NCBI RefSeq assembly: GCF_000739815.1 | Contig: NZ_BBJJ01000004.1 | Location: 124,001 to 188,000, forward strand | Source: Paraburkholderia mimosarum LMG 23256 = NBRC 106338 | Lineage (GTDB): Bacteria > Pseudomonadota > Gammaproteobacteria > Burkholderiales > Burkholderiaceae | Direction: 5' to 3' | Length of the DNA stretch: 64,000 bases | Part shown: positions 35,758 through 44,243 of the stretch, piece by piece | How the letters are laid out: every line of letters starts with the position of its first letter | Position numbering within the stretch: the first letter of the stretch is position 1 | Position numbers and translations under genes: made by a program | The notes under the pieces: model-generated | What the model saw: the letters and a program-made list of their open reading frames with translations, nothing else | Database searches by the model: none | Told to the model about the DNA's origin: nothing

Positions 35758-36909
35758 ATGAATTCGACGTCCCAAGTCAACGCCCCAGAAGCTGTGCGCG
35801 CAAACTCGAACCCGGCGAAGAACGACGCGTTCGTGCGCATCGAAAACGTCGTCAAGAAGTTCGGCGAGAGCACCGCCGTGGACAACGTGAGCCTGAACAT
35901 CGCCAAGAACGAGCTGTTCGCCCTGCTCGGCAGCTCCGGCTGCGGCAAATCCACCTTGCTGCGCATGCTCGCGGGCCTCGAGACCGCCACGTCGGGCCGC
36001 ATTTTCGTCGACGGGGAAGATCTCGCGACGCTGCCCCCCTACCGCCGCCCCGTCAACATGATGTTCCAGTCGTATGCGCTCTTCCCGCATATGAGCGTGG
36101 AATCGAACGTGGCGTTCGGCCTCAAGCAGGAAGGCGTGGCGAAGAACGAGATTCGCGAGCGCGTGGCCGACGCGCTCAATCTCGTGCAAATGGGCCGCTA
36201 CGCCAAGCGCAAGCCGCATCAGCTTTCCGGCGGCCAGCAACAGCGCGTGGCGCTCGCGCGCTCGCTTGTGAAGCGGCCAAAGCTTCTGCTGCTCGACGAG
36301 CCCATGTCCGCGCTCGACAAGAAGATCCGCCAGAAAACGCAGCTCGAACTCGTGAACATCATCGAGAAAGTCGATGTCACCTGTGTGATGGTCACGCACG
36401 ACCAGGAAGAGGCGATGACGATGGCCAACCGCCTCGCCGTGATGAGCGAAGGCCGCATCGTGCAGATCGGCTCGCCCAGCGAAGTCTACGAATTCCCCAA
36501 CAGCCGCTTCTCGGCCGAGTTCATCGGCTCGACCAACCTGTTCGAAGGCCGCGTGGTCGAAGACGAACCCGATCACATCTTCGTGGAAAGCGATGACCTC
36601 GAAACGCGCATGTACGTGAGCCACGGCGTGACCGGGCCGCTCGGCATGCCGGTGGGCATTTCGGTACGCCCCGAGCGGGTGCGCGTGACGCGCGAGCGGC
36701 CCGGCACGCAGCACAACTGGGCGCGCGGTGTCGTCACGGACGTCGCCTACATGGGCAGCTACTCGCTCTACCACGTGCGCCTGCCGGGCGGCAAGGTGGT
36801 CGTCTCGAATCTTTCCAGCTCGCACCTCATGACCGACGGCGCGCCAGCATGGAACGACGACGTTTATGTGTCCTGGTCGCCGGCCAGCGGCGTCGTGCTC
36901 ACGCAGTAA
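35758..36909 (+). CDS. potG: Polyamine ABC transporter ATP-binding protein (PotG)
   Basis: This 383-residue ATPase has Walker A LGSSGCGKSTLL, signature LSGGQQQRVALARS, Walker B LLLLDEPMSALD, H-switch VMVTHDQEEAM and a C-terminal TOBE domain (about 300-380). It matches PotA/PotG proteins. Start 35758 is preferred; an in-frame ATG 11 codons upstream is possible. A 250-base spacer separates it from potF, larger than other gaps in the operon, and could hold an internal promoter. It drives uptake by PotH and PotI. Confidence 0.93.
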   Translation: MNSTSQVNAPEAVRANSNPAKNDAFVRIENVVKKFGESTAVDNVSLNIAKNELFALLGSSGCGKSTLLRMLAGLETATSGRIFVDGEDLATLPPYRRPVNMMFQSYALFPHMSVESNVAFGLKQEGVAKNEIRERVADALNLVQMGRYAKRKPHQLSGGQQQRVALARSLVKRPKLLLLDEPMSALDKKIRQKTQLELVNIIEKVDVTCVMVTHDQEEAMTMANRLAVMSEGRIVQIGSPSEVYEFPNSRFSAEFIGSTNLFEGRVVEDEPDHIFVESDDLETRMYVSHGVTGPLGMPVGISVRPERVRVTRERPGTQHNWARGVVTDVAYMGSYSLYHVRLPGGKVVVSNLSSSHLMTDGAPAWNDDVYVSWSPASGVVLTQ

Positions 36910-36922
36910 GGAGACCTGAACC

Positions 36923-37894
36923 ATGAGTACCACTGTTCACACCACGCCTGCATCAGGGCGCGCGGCCGCGGACACGCGCCGCGGCGCATTCGCTCGCTTC
37001 TTCTCGCGCTTCGTGCCTTCGGGCCGCACTGCCGTGATCGGCGTGCCGTTCGTGTGGCTCACGCTGTTCTTCGCGCTGCCGTTCGTGCTCGTGCTGAAGA
37101 TCAGCTTCGCCGACCAGGTGATGGGCATTCCGCCCTACTCGAACCTGGTCCAGATGAAGGACGGCGTAGTGCACTTCGCGCTGCAGCTCGGCCACTATGC
37201 GTTCCTGCTTCAGGACAGCCTCTATATCGCCACCTATATCAGCTCGCTGAAGATGGCGGCGGTTTCGACGATCTTCTGCCTGCTGATCGGCTACCCCATC
37301 GCTTACTACATCGCGCGTTCGAACCCGGCCACGCGCAACCTGCTCATGATGGGCGTGATGCTGCCGTTCTGGACGTCGTTCCTGATCCGCGTCTATGCGT
37401 GGATCGGCATTCTCAAAGACGACGGCCTGCTCAATCACGCGCTCATCGCCATCGGGCTCCTCCACGCTCCGCTGCGGCTTTATCACAGCGACGCGGGCGT
37501 CTACATCGGCATGGTGTATTCGTATTTGCCCTTCATGGTGATGCCGCTCTACGCGCACCTCGTGAAGATGGACCTCACGCTGCTGGAGGCCGCATACGAC
37601 CTGGGCGCCAGGCCCTGGGTCGCGTTCACGCAGATCACCTTGCCGCTCTCGAAGAACGGAATCATCGCAGGCAGCCTGCTCGTCTTCATTCCGGCAGTCG
37701 GCGAGTACGTGATTCCCGAACTGCTCGGCGGCGCGGACACGCTCATGATCGGCCGCGTGATGTGGGACGAGTTCTTCAACAACATGGACTGGCCAATGGC
37801 CTCGGCCGTCACCGTTGCGATGGTGCTGCTGCTGCTCGTGCCGATGGCGATCTTTCAGTACTACCAGGTCAAGGAACTGGAGGAAGGCAAATGA
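36923..37894 (+). CDS. potH: Polyamine ABC transporter permease (PotH)
   Basis: This 323-residue permease has about six membrane helices after a polar 35-residue N-terminus. PotH-type features include GMVYSYLPFMVMPLYAHLVK and the EAA-like loop LLEAAYDLGARPWVAFTQIT, then FIPAVGEYVIPELLGG. It begins 13 bases after potG and its stop overlaps the potI start by 4 bases (ATGA). Together with PotI it forms the polyamine channel. Confidence 0.93.
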   Translation: MSTTVHTTPASGRAAADTRRGAFARFFSRFVPSGRTAVIGVPFVWLTLFFALPFVLVLKISFADQVMGIPPYSNLVQMKDGVVHFALQLGHYAFLLQDSLYIATYISSLKMAAVSTIFCLLIGYPIAYYIARSNPATRNLLMMGVMLPFWTSFLIRVYAWIGILKDDGLLNHALIAIGLLHAPLRLYHSDAGVYIGMVYSYLPFMVMPLYAHLVKMDLTLLEAAYDLGARPWVAFTQITLPLSKNGIIAGSLLVFIPAVGEYVIPELLGGADTLMIGRVMWDEFFNNMDWPMASAVTVAMVLLLLVPMAIFQYYQVKELEEGK

Positions 37895-38802
37895 TCAAGC
37901 CCAACCGTACGCTTTCCACCGGCGTTCTCAGCCTCGGGTTCCTGTTCCTCTATATCCCGATCATCAGCCTCGTCGTGTACTCGTTCAACGAGTCGAAGCT
38001 CGTCACGGTGTGGTCTGGCTTCTCGCTGAAGTGGTACGCGGCGCTGCTCCGGGACGACGAGCTGCTCAGTGCCGCGTGGCTCTCGCTGAAGATCGGCCTG
38101 ATGACGGCCTTCGCCTCGGTCGTGATCGGCACATGGGCCGGCTTCGTGCTCGCGCGCTTCGGGCGCTTTCGCGGATTCACGCTTTACACCGCCATGATCA
38201 ATGCGCCCCTCGTCATTCCCGAGGTCATTCAGGGCATCTCGCTGCTGCTGCTCTTCGTCGCGCTCGAGCAGATGCTCGGCTGGCCCAAAGGGCGCGGCAT
38301 CGTGACGATCTGGATCGGCCACGTGATGCTGTGCGTCTCCTATGTCGCCATCATCGTGCAGTCGCGCGTGAAGGAGATGAACAAGTCGCTCGAGGAGGCC
38401 GCGCTCGATCTCGGCGCGACGCCGCTCAAGGTGTTCTTCGTCATCACGCTCCCGCTCATCTCGCAGGCGCTGCTTTCGGGTTGGCTGCTCTCGTTCACGC
38501 TCTCGATCGACGACCTCGTGCTGTCCGCGTTCCTTTCCGGGCCGGGCTCGACCACGCTGCCGCTCGTCGTGTTCTCGCGCGTGCGCCTAGGTCTGAATCC
38601 GGAGATGAACGCGCTCGCCACGCTCTTCATCAGCGCGGTGACGATCGGCGTGATCGTGGTGAACCAGTTGATGTCGGCGCGAGAGAAACGACGCATGCGC
38701 GATATGCAGCTCGCCTTCGTCCAGCCCGAGGCCGCCGAAGTCATCAAACCGGCCGCCCCTGCGGGCGCCGTGGGCACGCCCATCGGCCGGCGCGCTGTCT
38801 GA
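37891..38802 (+). CDS. potI: Polyamine ABC transporter permease (PotI)
   Basis: This 303-residue permease has six membrane helices and PotI/PotC-type motifs: SFNESKLVTVWSGFSLKWYA near the N-terminus, the EAA loop LEEAALDLGATPLKVFFVIT, and LSIDDLVLSAFLSGPGSTTL. A roughly 40-residue cytoplasmic tail ends the protein. The start overlaps the potH stop (ATGA). It is the last transport gene before the outer-membrane protein gene, which begins 97 bases later. Confidence 0.93.
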   Translation: MIKPNRTLSTGVLSLGFLFLYIPIISLVVYSFNESKLVTVWSGFSLKWYAALLRDDELLSAAWLSLKIGLMTAFASVVIGTWAGFVLARFGRFRGFTLYTAMINAPLVIPEVIQGISLLLLFVALEQMLGWPKGRGIVTIWIGHVMLCVSYVAIIVQSRVKEMNKSLEEAALDLGATPLKVFFVITLPLISQALLSGWLLSFTLSIDDLVLSAFLSGPGSTTLPLVVFSRVRLGLNPEMNALATLFISAVTIGVIVVNQLMSAREKRRMRDMQLAFVQPEAAEVIKPAAPAGAVGTPIGRRAV

Positions 38803-38899
38803 TGAGGATTGCGTAACAACGAGGGGCGGCGCGCGGCCGCCCGCCGTCCCTTAGCCGCACTTGAAGTAACTGCAATAACGACCAACAAGGAGAATTTCA

Positions 38900-40492
38900 A
38901 TGAAGAAGAAGTTAATCTGTCTGCTGGTGGCCGGGGCGCTGCCGGGGCTCGCGCTCGCGGACTCGACCAGCGAACAGATCAAGGCCCTGCAGGCGCAGTT
39001 GAATGCGCTGCAAAAAGAGGTGAAATCGCTCAGGAACGAACTGGCCGAATCGAAGGCTTCGGCACGACCTTCCGCGAAGACCGCCGCGGCGGCGCCCACG
39101 GTACCGGCAACGGCAGCGGCGCCGGTCGTCGATATCACCTCGCCCGACTACGGCAAGGCGCCGGCGAATCTGACCAACGATCAGGTCGAAGCGATGAAGC
39201 AGCAGATCGCGAGCCAGCAGCTCAAGGTCGATTCGCTCACCGACGCGGCCACGACCGGCCCGCTCGCGGGCCTGTCGATCACCGGCTACATCGACCCGAC
39301 GTATATCTACAACCGCGCGCCGGGCACCTCGTCGTTCCTGTTCGCGAACCATACCGGTGCGTACAACTACTTCAACAGCACGTTCGGCGATGTCTATCTG
39401 GACATCAAGAAGACCTTTGGCGTAGGCCCGATGGCGCCTTCGGCCGAAATCACGCTCATGCCCAACCGCGGCAACGGCATCACGCTGCTGCAGAACGAGC
39501 ATGGCCAGATCGGGAGCAACATCCTGAACACGGCTGTCGTCACCGTGCCGGTCACGCCCACGGGCACCTTCGTCGCCGGTCTCATGCCGAGCTTCGGCGG
39601 CTATGAAGTGCAGCAGTCCAACCAGATGCTCACACTCACGCACAACCTGCTCTATGACTTCTCGGATCCGGGCAGCTATGTGGGTGTCGGCTGGAACTAC
39701 TCGCCGGGCGGCCAGTGGGCCTTCAAGTTCATGATCGCCAACGAGCAGTACCGCACCAATGGCGCGGTCGTGCAAACGGGCCAGAACGCACTGGGCGACC
39801 CGATCACCACGAGCAACAAGATTCCGACCTTCACGGCGCGCGCGGATTACACGTGGTCCAGCGCGCTCGATATCGGCGGTTCGTTCAACATCGGCCGCCA
39901 GACGCTGCCGAGCGCGTTCAATTCGACTACGGGCCAGGCCGTATACGGCGTGGGCGGCCAGGCATCGAGCTCGGGTGGCTACTTCTTCTTCGGCGAAGTC
40001 GACGCGAGCTACACGCTCGCGGACATCCAGTACAACGCCGAAGTCGATTACGGCCAGCAGCAGCACGCGGCGTTCAACGGCGGCAATGCACAGTGGTACG
40101 GCTTCTCGCTGCTCGCGCACCGCAAGTTCAATGCGCCGGTGGTGGGCCGCATGGGCGCGACCGTACGCTACGACCTGCTCGCCAACAGCAAGAACGGCGG
40201 CGGCGGCGGCGGCATCGTGCTCAACTCGAACGGCATGGATACGTCCAACGGTTTCGGCATTGGTGCGGACTGCCTGACGAACTCGAAGGCGGGCGGCGGC
40301 TTCGGCTTCGAGTGCAAGGGCGCGACGCGTCAGGACGTGGCGCTCGACCTGCTGTTCTTCCCGACGCAGCAAATCATCGTGAAGATGGAATATCGTCACG
40401 ACTGGGCGACGCAGCGCGTATTCCTCCACAACGACGGCTCGTACGGCAAGAGCAACGACTTGTTCGGCGCGCAGTTCATCTACTCGTTCTGA
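38900..40492 (+). CDS. DUF3138-type outer-membrane protein, candidate polyamine porin
   Basis: This 530-residue exported protein has a signal peptide MKKKLICLLVAGALPGLALA, a short coiled coil at residues about 22-50 (EQIKALQAQLNALQKEVKSL), an Ala/Pro/Thr linker to about 75, and then a long beta-strand-rich region ending in FGAQFIYSF. A terminal aromatic residue is typical of outer-membrane barrels. I recognise the family as DUF3138, common in Burkholderiaceae. A six-glycine run near residue 435 comes from a GGC repeat. It sits between potI and puuB with a good AAGGAGA site, so an outer-membrane channel for polyamines is a reasonable inference. A terminator follows. Confidence 0.8.
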   Translation: MKKKLICLLVAGALPGLALADSTSEQIKALQAQLNALQKEVKSLRNELAESKASARPSAKTAAAAPTVPATAAAPVVDITSPDYGKAPANLTNDQVEAMKQQIASQQLKVDSLTDAATTGPLAGLSITGYIDPTYIYNRAPGTSSFLFANHTGAYNYFNSTFGDVYLDIKKTFGVGPMAPSAEITLMPNRGNGITLLQNEHGQIGSNILNTAVVTVPVTPTGTFVAGLMPSFGGYEVQQSNQMLTLTHNLLYDFSDPGSYVGVGWNYSPGGQWAFKFMIANEQYRTNGAVVQTGQNALGDPITTSNKIPTFTARADYTWSSALDIGGSFNIGRQTLPSAFNSTTGQAVYGVGGQASSSGGYFFFGEVDASYTLADIQYNAEVDYGQQQHAAFNGGNAQWYGFSLLAHRKFNAPVVGRMGATVRYDLLANSKNGGGGGGIVLNSNGMDTSNGFGIGADCLTNSKAGGGFGFECKGATRQDVALDLLFFPTQQIIVKMEYRHDWATQRVFLHNDGSYGKSNDLFGAQFIYSF

Positions 40493-40501
40493 TGGAGCCA
40501 G

Positions 40502-40540
40502 GACGGGCGGCGGCCATCGGGTCGTCGCCCGTCTTTTTTT
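40502..40540 (+). terminator. Rho-independent terminator after the DUF3138 gene
   Basis: GACGGGCGGCG (40502-40512) pairs with CGTCGCCCGTC (40523-40533), one mismatch in 11, and is followed by seven T residues (40534-40540). It ends only 12 bases before the puuB start. Confidence 0.85.
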
Positions 40541-40552
40541 GTACCTTTTCCT

Positions 40553-41845
40553 ATGCTCAAATTCGCCAATCAACCGCATGCGCCCTCGTGGTACGCGGCG
40601 AGCGTCAACGACACGACGGCCCACCCCATGCTGGAAGGCGCCATTGAAGCCGATGTCTGCGTGATCGGCGCGGGCCTCACGGGGGTTTCCGCTGCGCTCA
40701 ATCTTGCCGAACGCGGCTACCGCGTCGCACTCGTGGAAGCCTCGCGAGTCGGATGGGCCGCGAGCGGGCGCAATGGCGGGCAGTTGATCGGCGGCTTTGC
40801 CTGCGATATCGATACGTTCGCGCAGTTCATGCCCGAAGCCGAAGTCCGGCAGATCTGGAACATGGGCCTCGAAACGCTCGATATCGTGAAACGGCGCGTC
40901 AAGCAGCACGGCATCGATTGTTCGCTCACGCCAGGCTATTTCACCGCCGCGAACAAGGCGCGCGACGTGGATGCGCTTAAGCGCTGGCGCGATGAAGCGG
41001 CGCAGCGCTTCGGCTACGACCGTTTCCAGTACGTGGATGGCGATGGCGTCGGGCGCTATGTGCAGTCGTCGCGCTATCGGGGCGGCCTCTACGATCCCGA
41101 TAGCGGGCATCTGCATCCGCTCAATTACACGCTCGGCCTCGCGCGCGCCGCCGTCGAAGCCGGCGTGCGCATATTCGAAAACAGCCCCGTCACGCGCCTG
41201 CGCGACGAAAGCGGCACCCACGTGGTCGAAACCGAACGCGGCAACGTACGCGCGAAATTCGTTGTGCTCGCATGCAATACGTACCTCGGCAACCTCGCAC
41301 CCGCTCTCGCGCGCAAAATCATGCCCGTTGGCACCTACGTGATCGCCACCGAAAAGCTGGGCGCCGATCGCATGAAGGCCCTCATGCCCGCCCAGGCCGC
41401 CGTATGCGACAGCCGCTTCGTGCTCGACTACTTCCGGCCCGCGCCGGACACACGCCTGCTGTGGGGCGGCAAAGTGAGCTATTCGACATTCGCGCCGCCG
41501 AATCTGGGCGAAGCCATGCGCCGCGACATGCTCAAAACGTTTCCGCAACTCGCCGATGTAAAGGTGGAGTACGCATGGGGCGGCTACGTGGACATCACGA
41601 TGAACCGTGCGCCGCACTTCGGCCGCCTCTCGCCCACCGTGTATTTCGCGCAGGGCTTCTCGGGTCACGGCGTGAACACCACGGGACTCGCGGGTACGCT
41701 GATCGCCGAAGCCATTCACGGCCAGGCCGCGCGCTTCGACCTGTTCGGCAAGATCCGCCACCGCGATTTCCCGGGCGGCGCTACACTTCGAACCCCTGCC
41801 CTCGTGCTCGCGATGGCGTGGTACCGAATGAAGGACCTGCTCTGA
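40553..41845 (+). CDS. puuB: Gamma-glutamylputrescine oxidase PuuB, copy 1
   Basis: This 430-residue DAO-family FAD oxidase has the dinucleotide motif VCVIGAGLTGVSAALNLAE, followed by SRVGWAASGRNGGQL and a C-terminal GFSGHGVNTTGLAG. The N-terminal PSWYAAS and overall length closely match E. coli PuuB, which oxidises gamma-glutamylputrescine to the aldehyde with release of H2O2 and ammonia. The start is supported by that alignment, although no ribosome binding site is visible and a terminator ends just 12 bases upstream. The stop overlaps the start of the second copy by one base (TGATG). Confidence 0.9.
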   Translation: MLKFANQPHAPSWYAASVNDTTAHPMLEGAIEADVCVIGAGLTGVSAALNLAERGYRVALVEASRVGWAASGRNGGQLIGGFACDIDTFAQFMPEAEVRQIWNMGLETLDIVKRRVKQHGIDCSLTPGYFTAANKARDVDALKRWRDEAAQRFGYDRFQYVDGDGVGRYVQSSRYRGGLYDPDSGHLHPLNYTLGLARAAVEAGVRIFENSPVTRLRDESGTHVVETERGNVRAKFVVLACNTYLGNLAPALARKIMPVGTYVIATEKLGADRMKALMPAQAAVCDSRFVLDYFRPAPDTRLLWGGKVSYSTFAPPNLGEAMRRDMLKTFPQLADVKVEYAWGGYVDITMNRAPHFGRLSPTVYFAQGFSGHGVNTTGLAGTLIAEAIHGQAARFDLFGKIRHRDFPGGATLRTPALVLAMAWYRMKDLL

Positions 41846-43149
41846 TGACACTCGACCTCGACGCCCAGGCGAACGCACTCGCCCGCGACTCGTACTACGA
41901 AGCCACTGCCACGCGCCCCGCCGCTGACGACCCCGTTCTCGAAGGCGCGCTCGACGCCGACGTCTGCGTGATCGGCGCGGGCTTCGCCGGGCTTTCGGTC
42001 GCGCTGGAGTGCCGCGCGCGTGGTCTCTCCGTCGTGGTGCTCGACGCGCATCGTCCGGGTTGGGGCGCTTCGGGCCGCAACGGTGGCCAAACGCTCGTGG
42101 GCTTCGCAAAAGACGAAGTGCTTGAAAAGCAGCTCGGCTCGCAGGGCATACGCGCCGCGTGGGCGCTCTCCGTCGAAGGCGTGAACCTCGTGCGCGAGCG
42201 CATTGCACGGTACGGCATCGATTGCGATTTCACGCCCGGTTTTCTGACCGTCGCGACCAAAGCGAAGCGCGTTCCCGATTTGCGCGCGTGGATGGACGCA
42301 GCACGCACGCGCTGGGGCTACGACCGCCTCGAATGGCTCGATACCGAAGCCACGCGCGCACGCGTGGCCTCGCAGCGCTATATCGCAGGCGTTCATGATC
42401 CCGTTTCCGGGCATCTGCATCCGCTCAAGTACTGTCTTGGCCTCGCCGCTGCCGCGCGCCGCGAAGGCGCGCAACTGTTCGCGCATACCCGCGCGCTCGA
42501 GGTCGTGCGCGGCGCGCGGCCCGTCGTGAAGACCGCACGCGGCGAAGTGCGCTGCCGCTTCGTCGTGGCCTGCTGCAACGCCGCGCCGGGCGGCGTGCTG
42601 CCTGCCGACGTGGCCGCACGCATCGCGCCCATCGCCTCGTACATCATCGCCACCGAGCCGCTGGGGCGCGAACTGGCAAACTCGTTGATCGCACAACGTT
42701 CTGCCGTGTGCGACAACAACTTCTTTCTCGACTACTTCCGCGTTTCGGCAGACGACCGGATGCTGTTCGGCGGCCGCGCCGATTCGACGGGCGCGGCGCC
42801 CGCGCGACTCACGGCGGCCATGCAGACGCGTATGAGCGATACGTTCCCGCAGCTCGCGGCGGCGCGCGTGGAATACGCATGGGGCGGCTTTGTCGACGTC
42901 ACGCGCAATCGCGCGCCGGACTTCGGCGCGATCGACGCGAATTATTACTACGTGCAAGGCTTTTCCGGGCACGGCGTCGCGCTAACCGGCATTGCGGGGC
43001 GCCTCGTTGCACAGGCGATCGTGGGTGAGCGCGCTTCATTCGATCTGTTCGCGCGCCTGCAACACGCGCGCTTCCCCGGCGGCCCCGCGTGGCGGCGCCC
43101 CGCACTCGAAATCGGCATGCTCTATCACCGCGTGATGGAGATGTTCTGA
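41845..43149 (+). CDS. PuuB-like FAD oxidase, copy 2
   Basis: This 434-residue paralogue of the gene just upstream has the same order of motifs: VCVIGAGFAGLSVALECRA, HRPGWGASGRNGGQTLVGFA, GHLHPLKYCLGL and GFSGHGVALTGIAG. It overlaps the first copy by one base, so the two are probably co-translated. A tandem pair suggests either a heteromeric oxidase or a second enzyme acting on a different gamma-glutamylated amine (for example cadaverine or spermidine derivatives). This is inference. It is the last gene of the polyamine arm; the aldo/keto reductase starts 115 bases later. Confidence 0.85.
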   Translation: MTLDLDAQANALARDSYYEATATRPAADDPVLEGALDADVCVIGAGFAGLSVALECRARGLSVVVLDAHRPGWGASGRNGGQTLVGFAKDEVLEKQLGSQGIRAAWALSVEGVNLVRERIARYGIDCDFTPGFLTVATKAKRVPDLRAWMDAARTRWGYDRLEWLDTEATRARVASQRYIAGVHDPVSGHLHPLKYCLGLAAAARREGAQLFAHTRALEVVRGARPVVKTARGEVRCRFVVACCNAAPGGVLPADVAARIAPIASYIIATEPLGRELANSLIAQRSAVCDNNFFLDYFRVSADDRMLFGGRADSTGAAPARLTAAMQTRMSDTFPQLAAARVEYAWGGFVDVTRNRAPDFGAIDANYYYVQGFSGHGVALTGIAGRLVAQAIVGERASFDLFARLQHARFPGGPAWRRPALEIGMLYHRVMEMF

Positions 43150-43264
43150 AGCGGCGCGCCCTGCACGTTGTCCCTCGCTGTTATACCCTTGCGAAAGTCC
43201 GCCGCCCTCGCGCGGCGCACGAGCTTCCCCTGCTTCATTCGCTTTTTCGCCAGGAGCAACAGCA

Positions 43265-44239
43265 ATGGATTACGTCAGATTCGGCTCGACGGGGCTGCAG
43301 GTTTCGCGTCTTTGCCTCGGTTGCATGACCTACGGCGTGCCCGAGCGCGGCACGCACCCGTGGACGCTCGGCGAGGACGCCAGCCGACCGCTCATCCGCC
43401 AGGCGCTCGACGCCGGCATCAACTTTTTCGACACCGCAAACACCTATTCGGACGGCACTTCCGAAGAGATCGTTGGGCGGGCGCTGCGCGACTTCGTCAA
43501 GCGGGACGACATCGTGCTCGCAACGAAGGTCTACAACCGCATGCGGCCGGGCCCGAACGGTCAGGGGCTTTCGCGCAAGGCCATCCTCACGGAAATCGAC
43601 CATAGCCTCAAGCGCCTCGGCACCGATTATGTCGATCTTTATCAGATCCATCGGTGGGACTACAACACGCCCATCGAAGAGACGCTCGAAGCGCTGCACG
43701 ATGTCGTGAAGGCGGGCAAGGCGCGTTACATCGGCGCTTCGTCCATGTATGCGTGGCAGTTCGGCAAGGCGCTCTACACCTCGCGTCTGCACGGATGGAC
43801 CGAATTCGTGAGCATGCAGAACCATGTGAATCTGCTCTATCGCGAGGAGGAGCGCGAAATGCTGCCGCTGTGCGCCGATCGGGGTATCGCCGTGATGCCG
43901 TGGAGCCCGCTCGCCCGTGGCCGCCTCACGCGCGACTGGAGCGAAACGAGCGAGCGCGAAGCCACCGACAAGTTCGGCAAGACGCTCTATGGCGCCGATG
44001 CTGACAAAGCCATTATCGATGCGGTCGCAACGATCGCGCGTGCGCGCAACGTCTCGCGCGCGCAGGTCGCGCTCGCCTGGTTGCTGCAAAAGCCCGGCAT
44101 CACCTCGCCGATCATCGGCGCATCAAAACCCCATCATCTCGAAGACGCCGTCGCGGCGCTCTCCCTGACGCTCACCGACGAAGAGGTCGAGGCGCTCGAA
44201 GCACCCTACTTGCCGCACGTGATCGCCGGGCATCAATAA
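43265..44239 (+). CDS. Aldo/keto reductase
   Basis: This 324-residue AKR has the full catalytic tetrad D56, Y61, K88 and H129 (FFDTANTYSDG, LATKVY, LYQIHRWD). C-terminal NADPH-binding residues are suggested by GASKPHHLEDA. It belongs with the YajO/Tas-like, voltage-gated potassium-channel beta-like AKRs that reduce aldehydes. ATG 43265 has a CAGGAG ribosome binding site. It is downstream of the puuB genes with a 115-base gap and convergent with a MocR regulator. It may reduce aminoaldehydes, but no direct link to the Puu pathway is shown. Confidence 0.92.
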   Translation: MDYVRFGSTGLQVSRLCLGCMTYGVPERGTHPWTLGEDASRPLIRQALDAGINFFDTANTYSDGTSEEIVGRALRDFVKRDDIVLATKVYNRMRPGPNGQGLSRKAILTEIDHSLKRLGTDYVDLYQIHRWDYNTPIEETLEALHDVVKAGKARYIGASSMYAWQFGKALYTSRLHGWTEFVSMQNHVNLLYREEEREMLPLCADRGIAVMPWSPLARGRLTRDWSETSEREATDKFGKTLYGADADKAIIDAVATIARARNVSRAQVALAWLLQKPGITSPIIGASKPHHLEDAVAALSLTLTDEEVEALEAPYLPHVIAGHQ

Positions 44240-44243
44240 CGCG

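Noticed and set aside
40196..40216. GGC repeat as a phase-variable microsatellite in the DUF3138 gene
   Set aside because: It is a trinucleotide repeat of about six units, so changes would only add or remove glycines and would not switch the frame.
38912..42208. 1098-codon open frame on the minus strand
   Set aside because: It is antisense to the DUF3138 gene and both puuB genes, with an Arg/Ala/His-rich composition and no recognisable domain.
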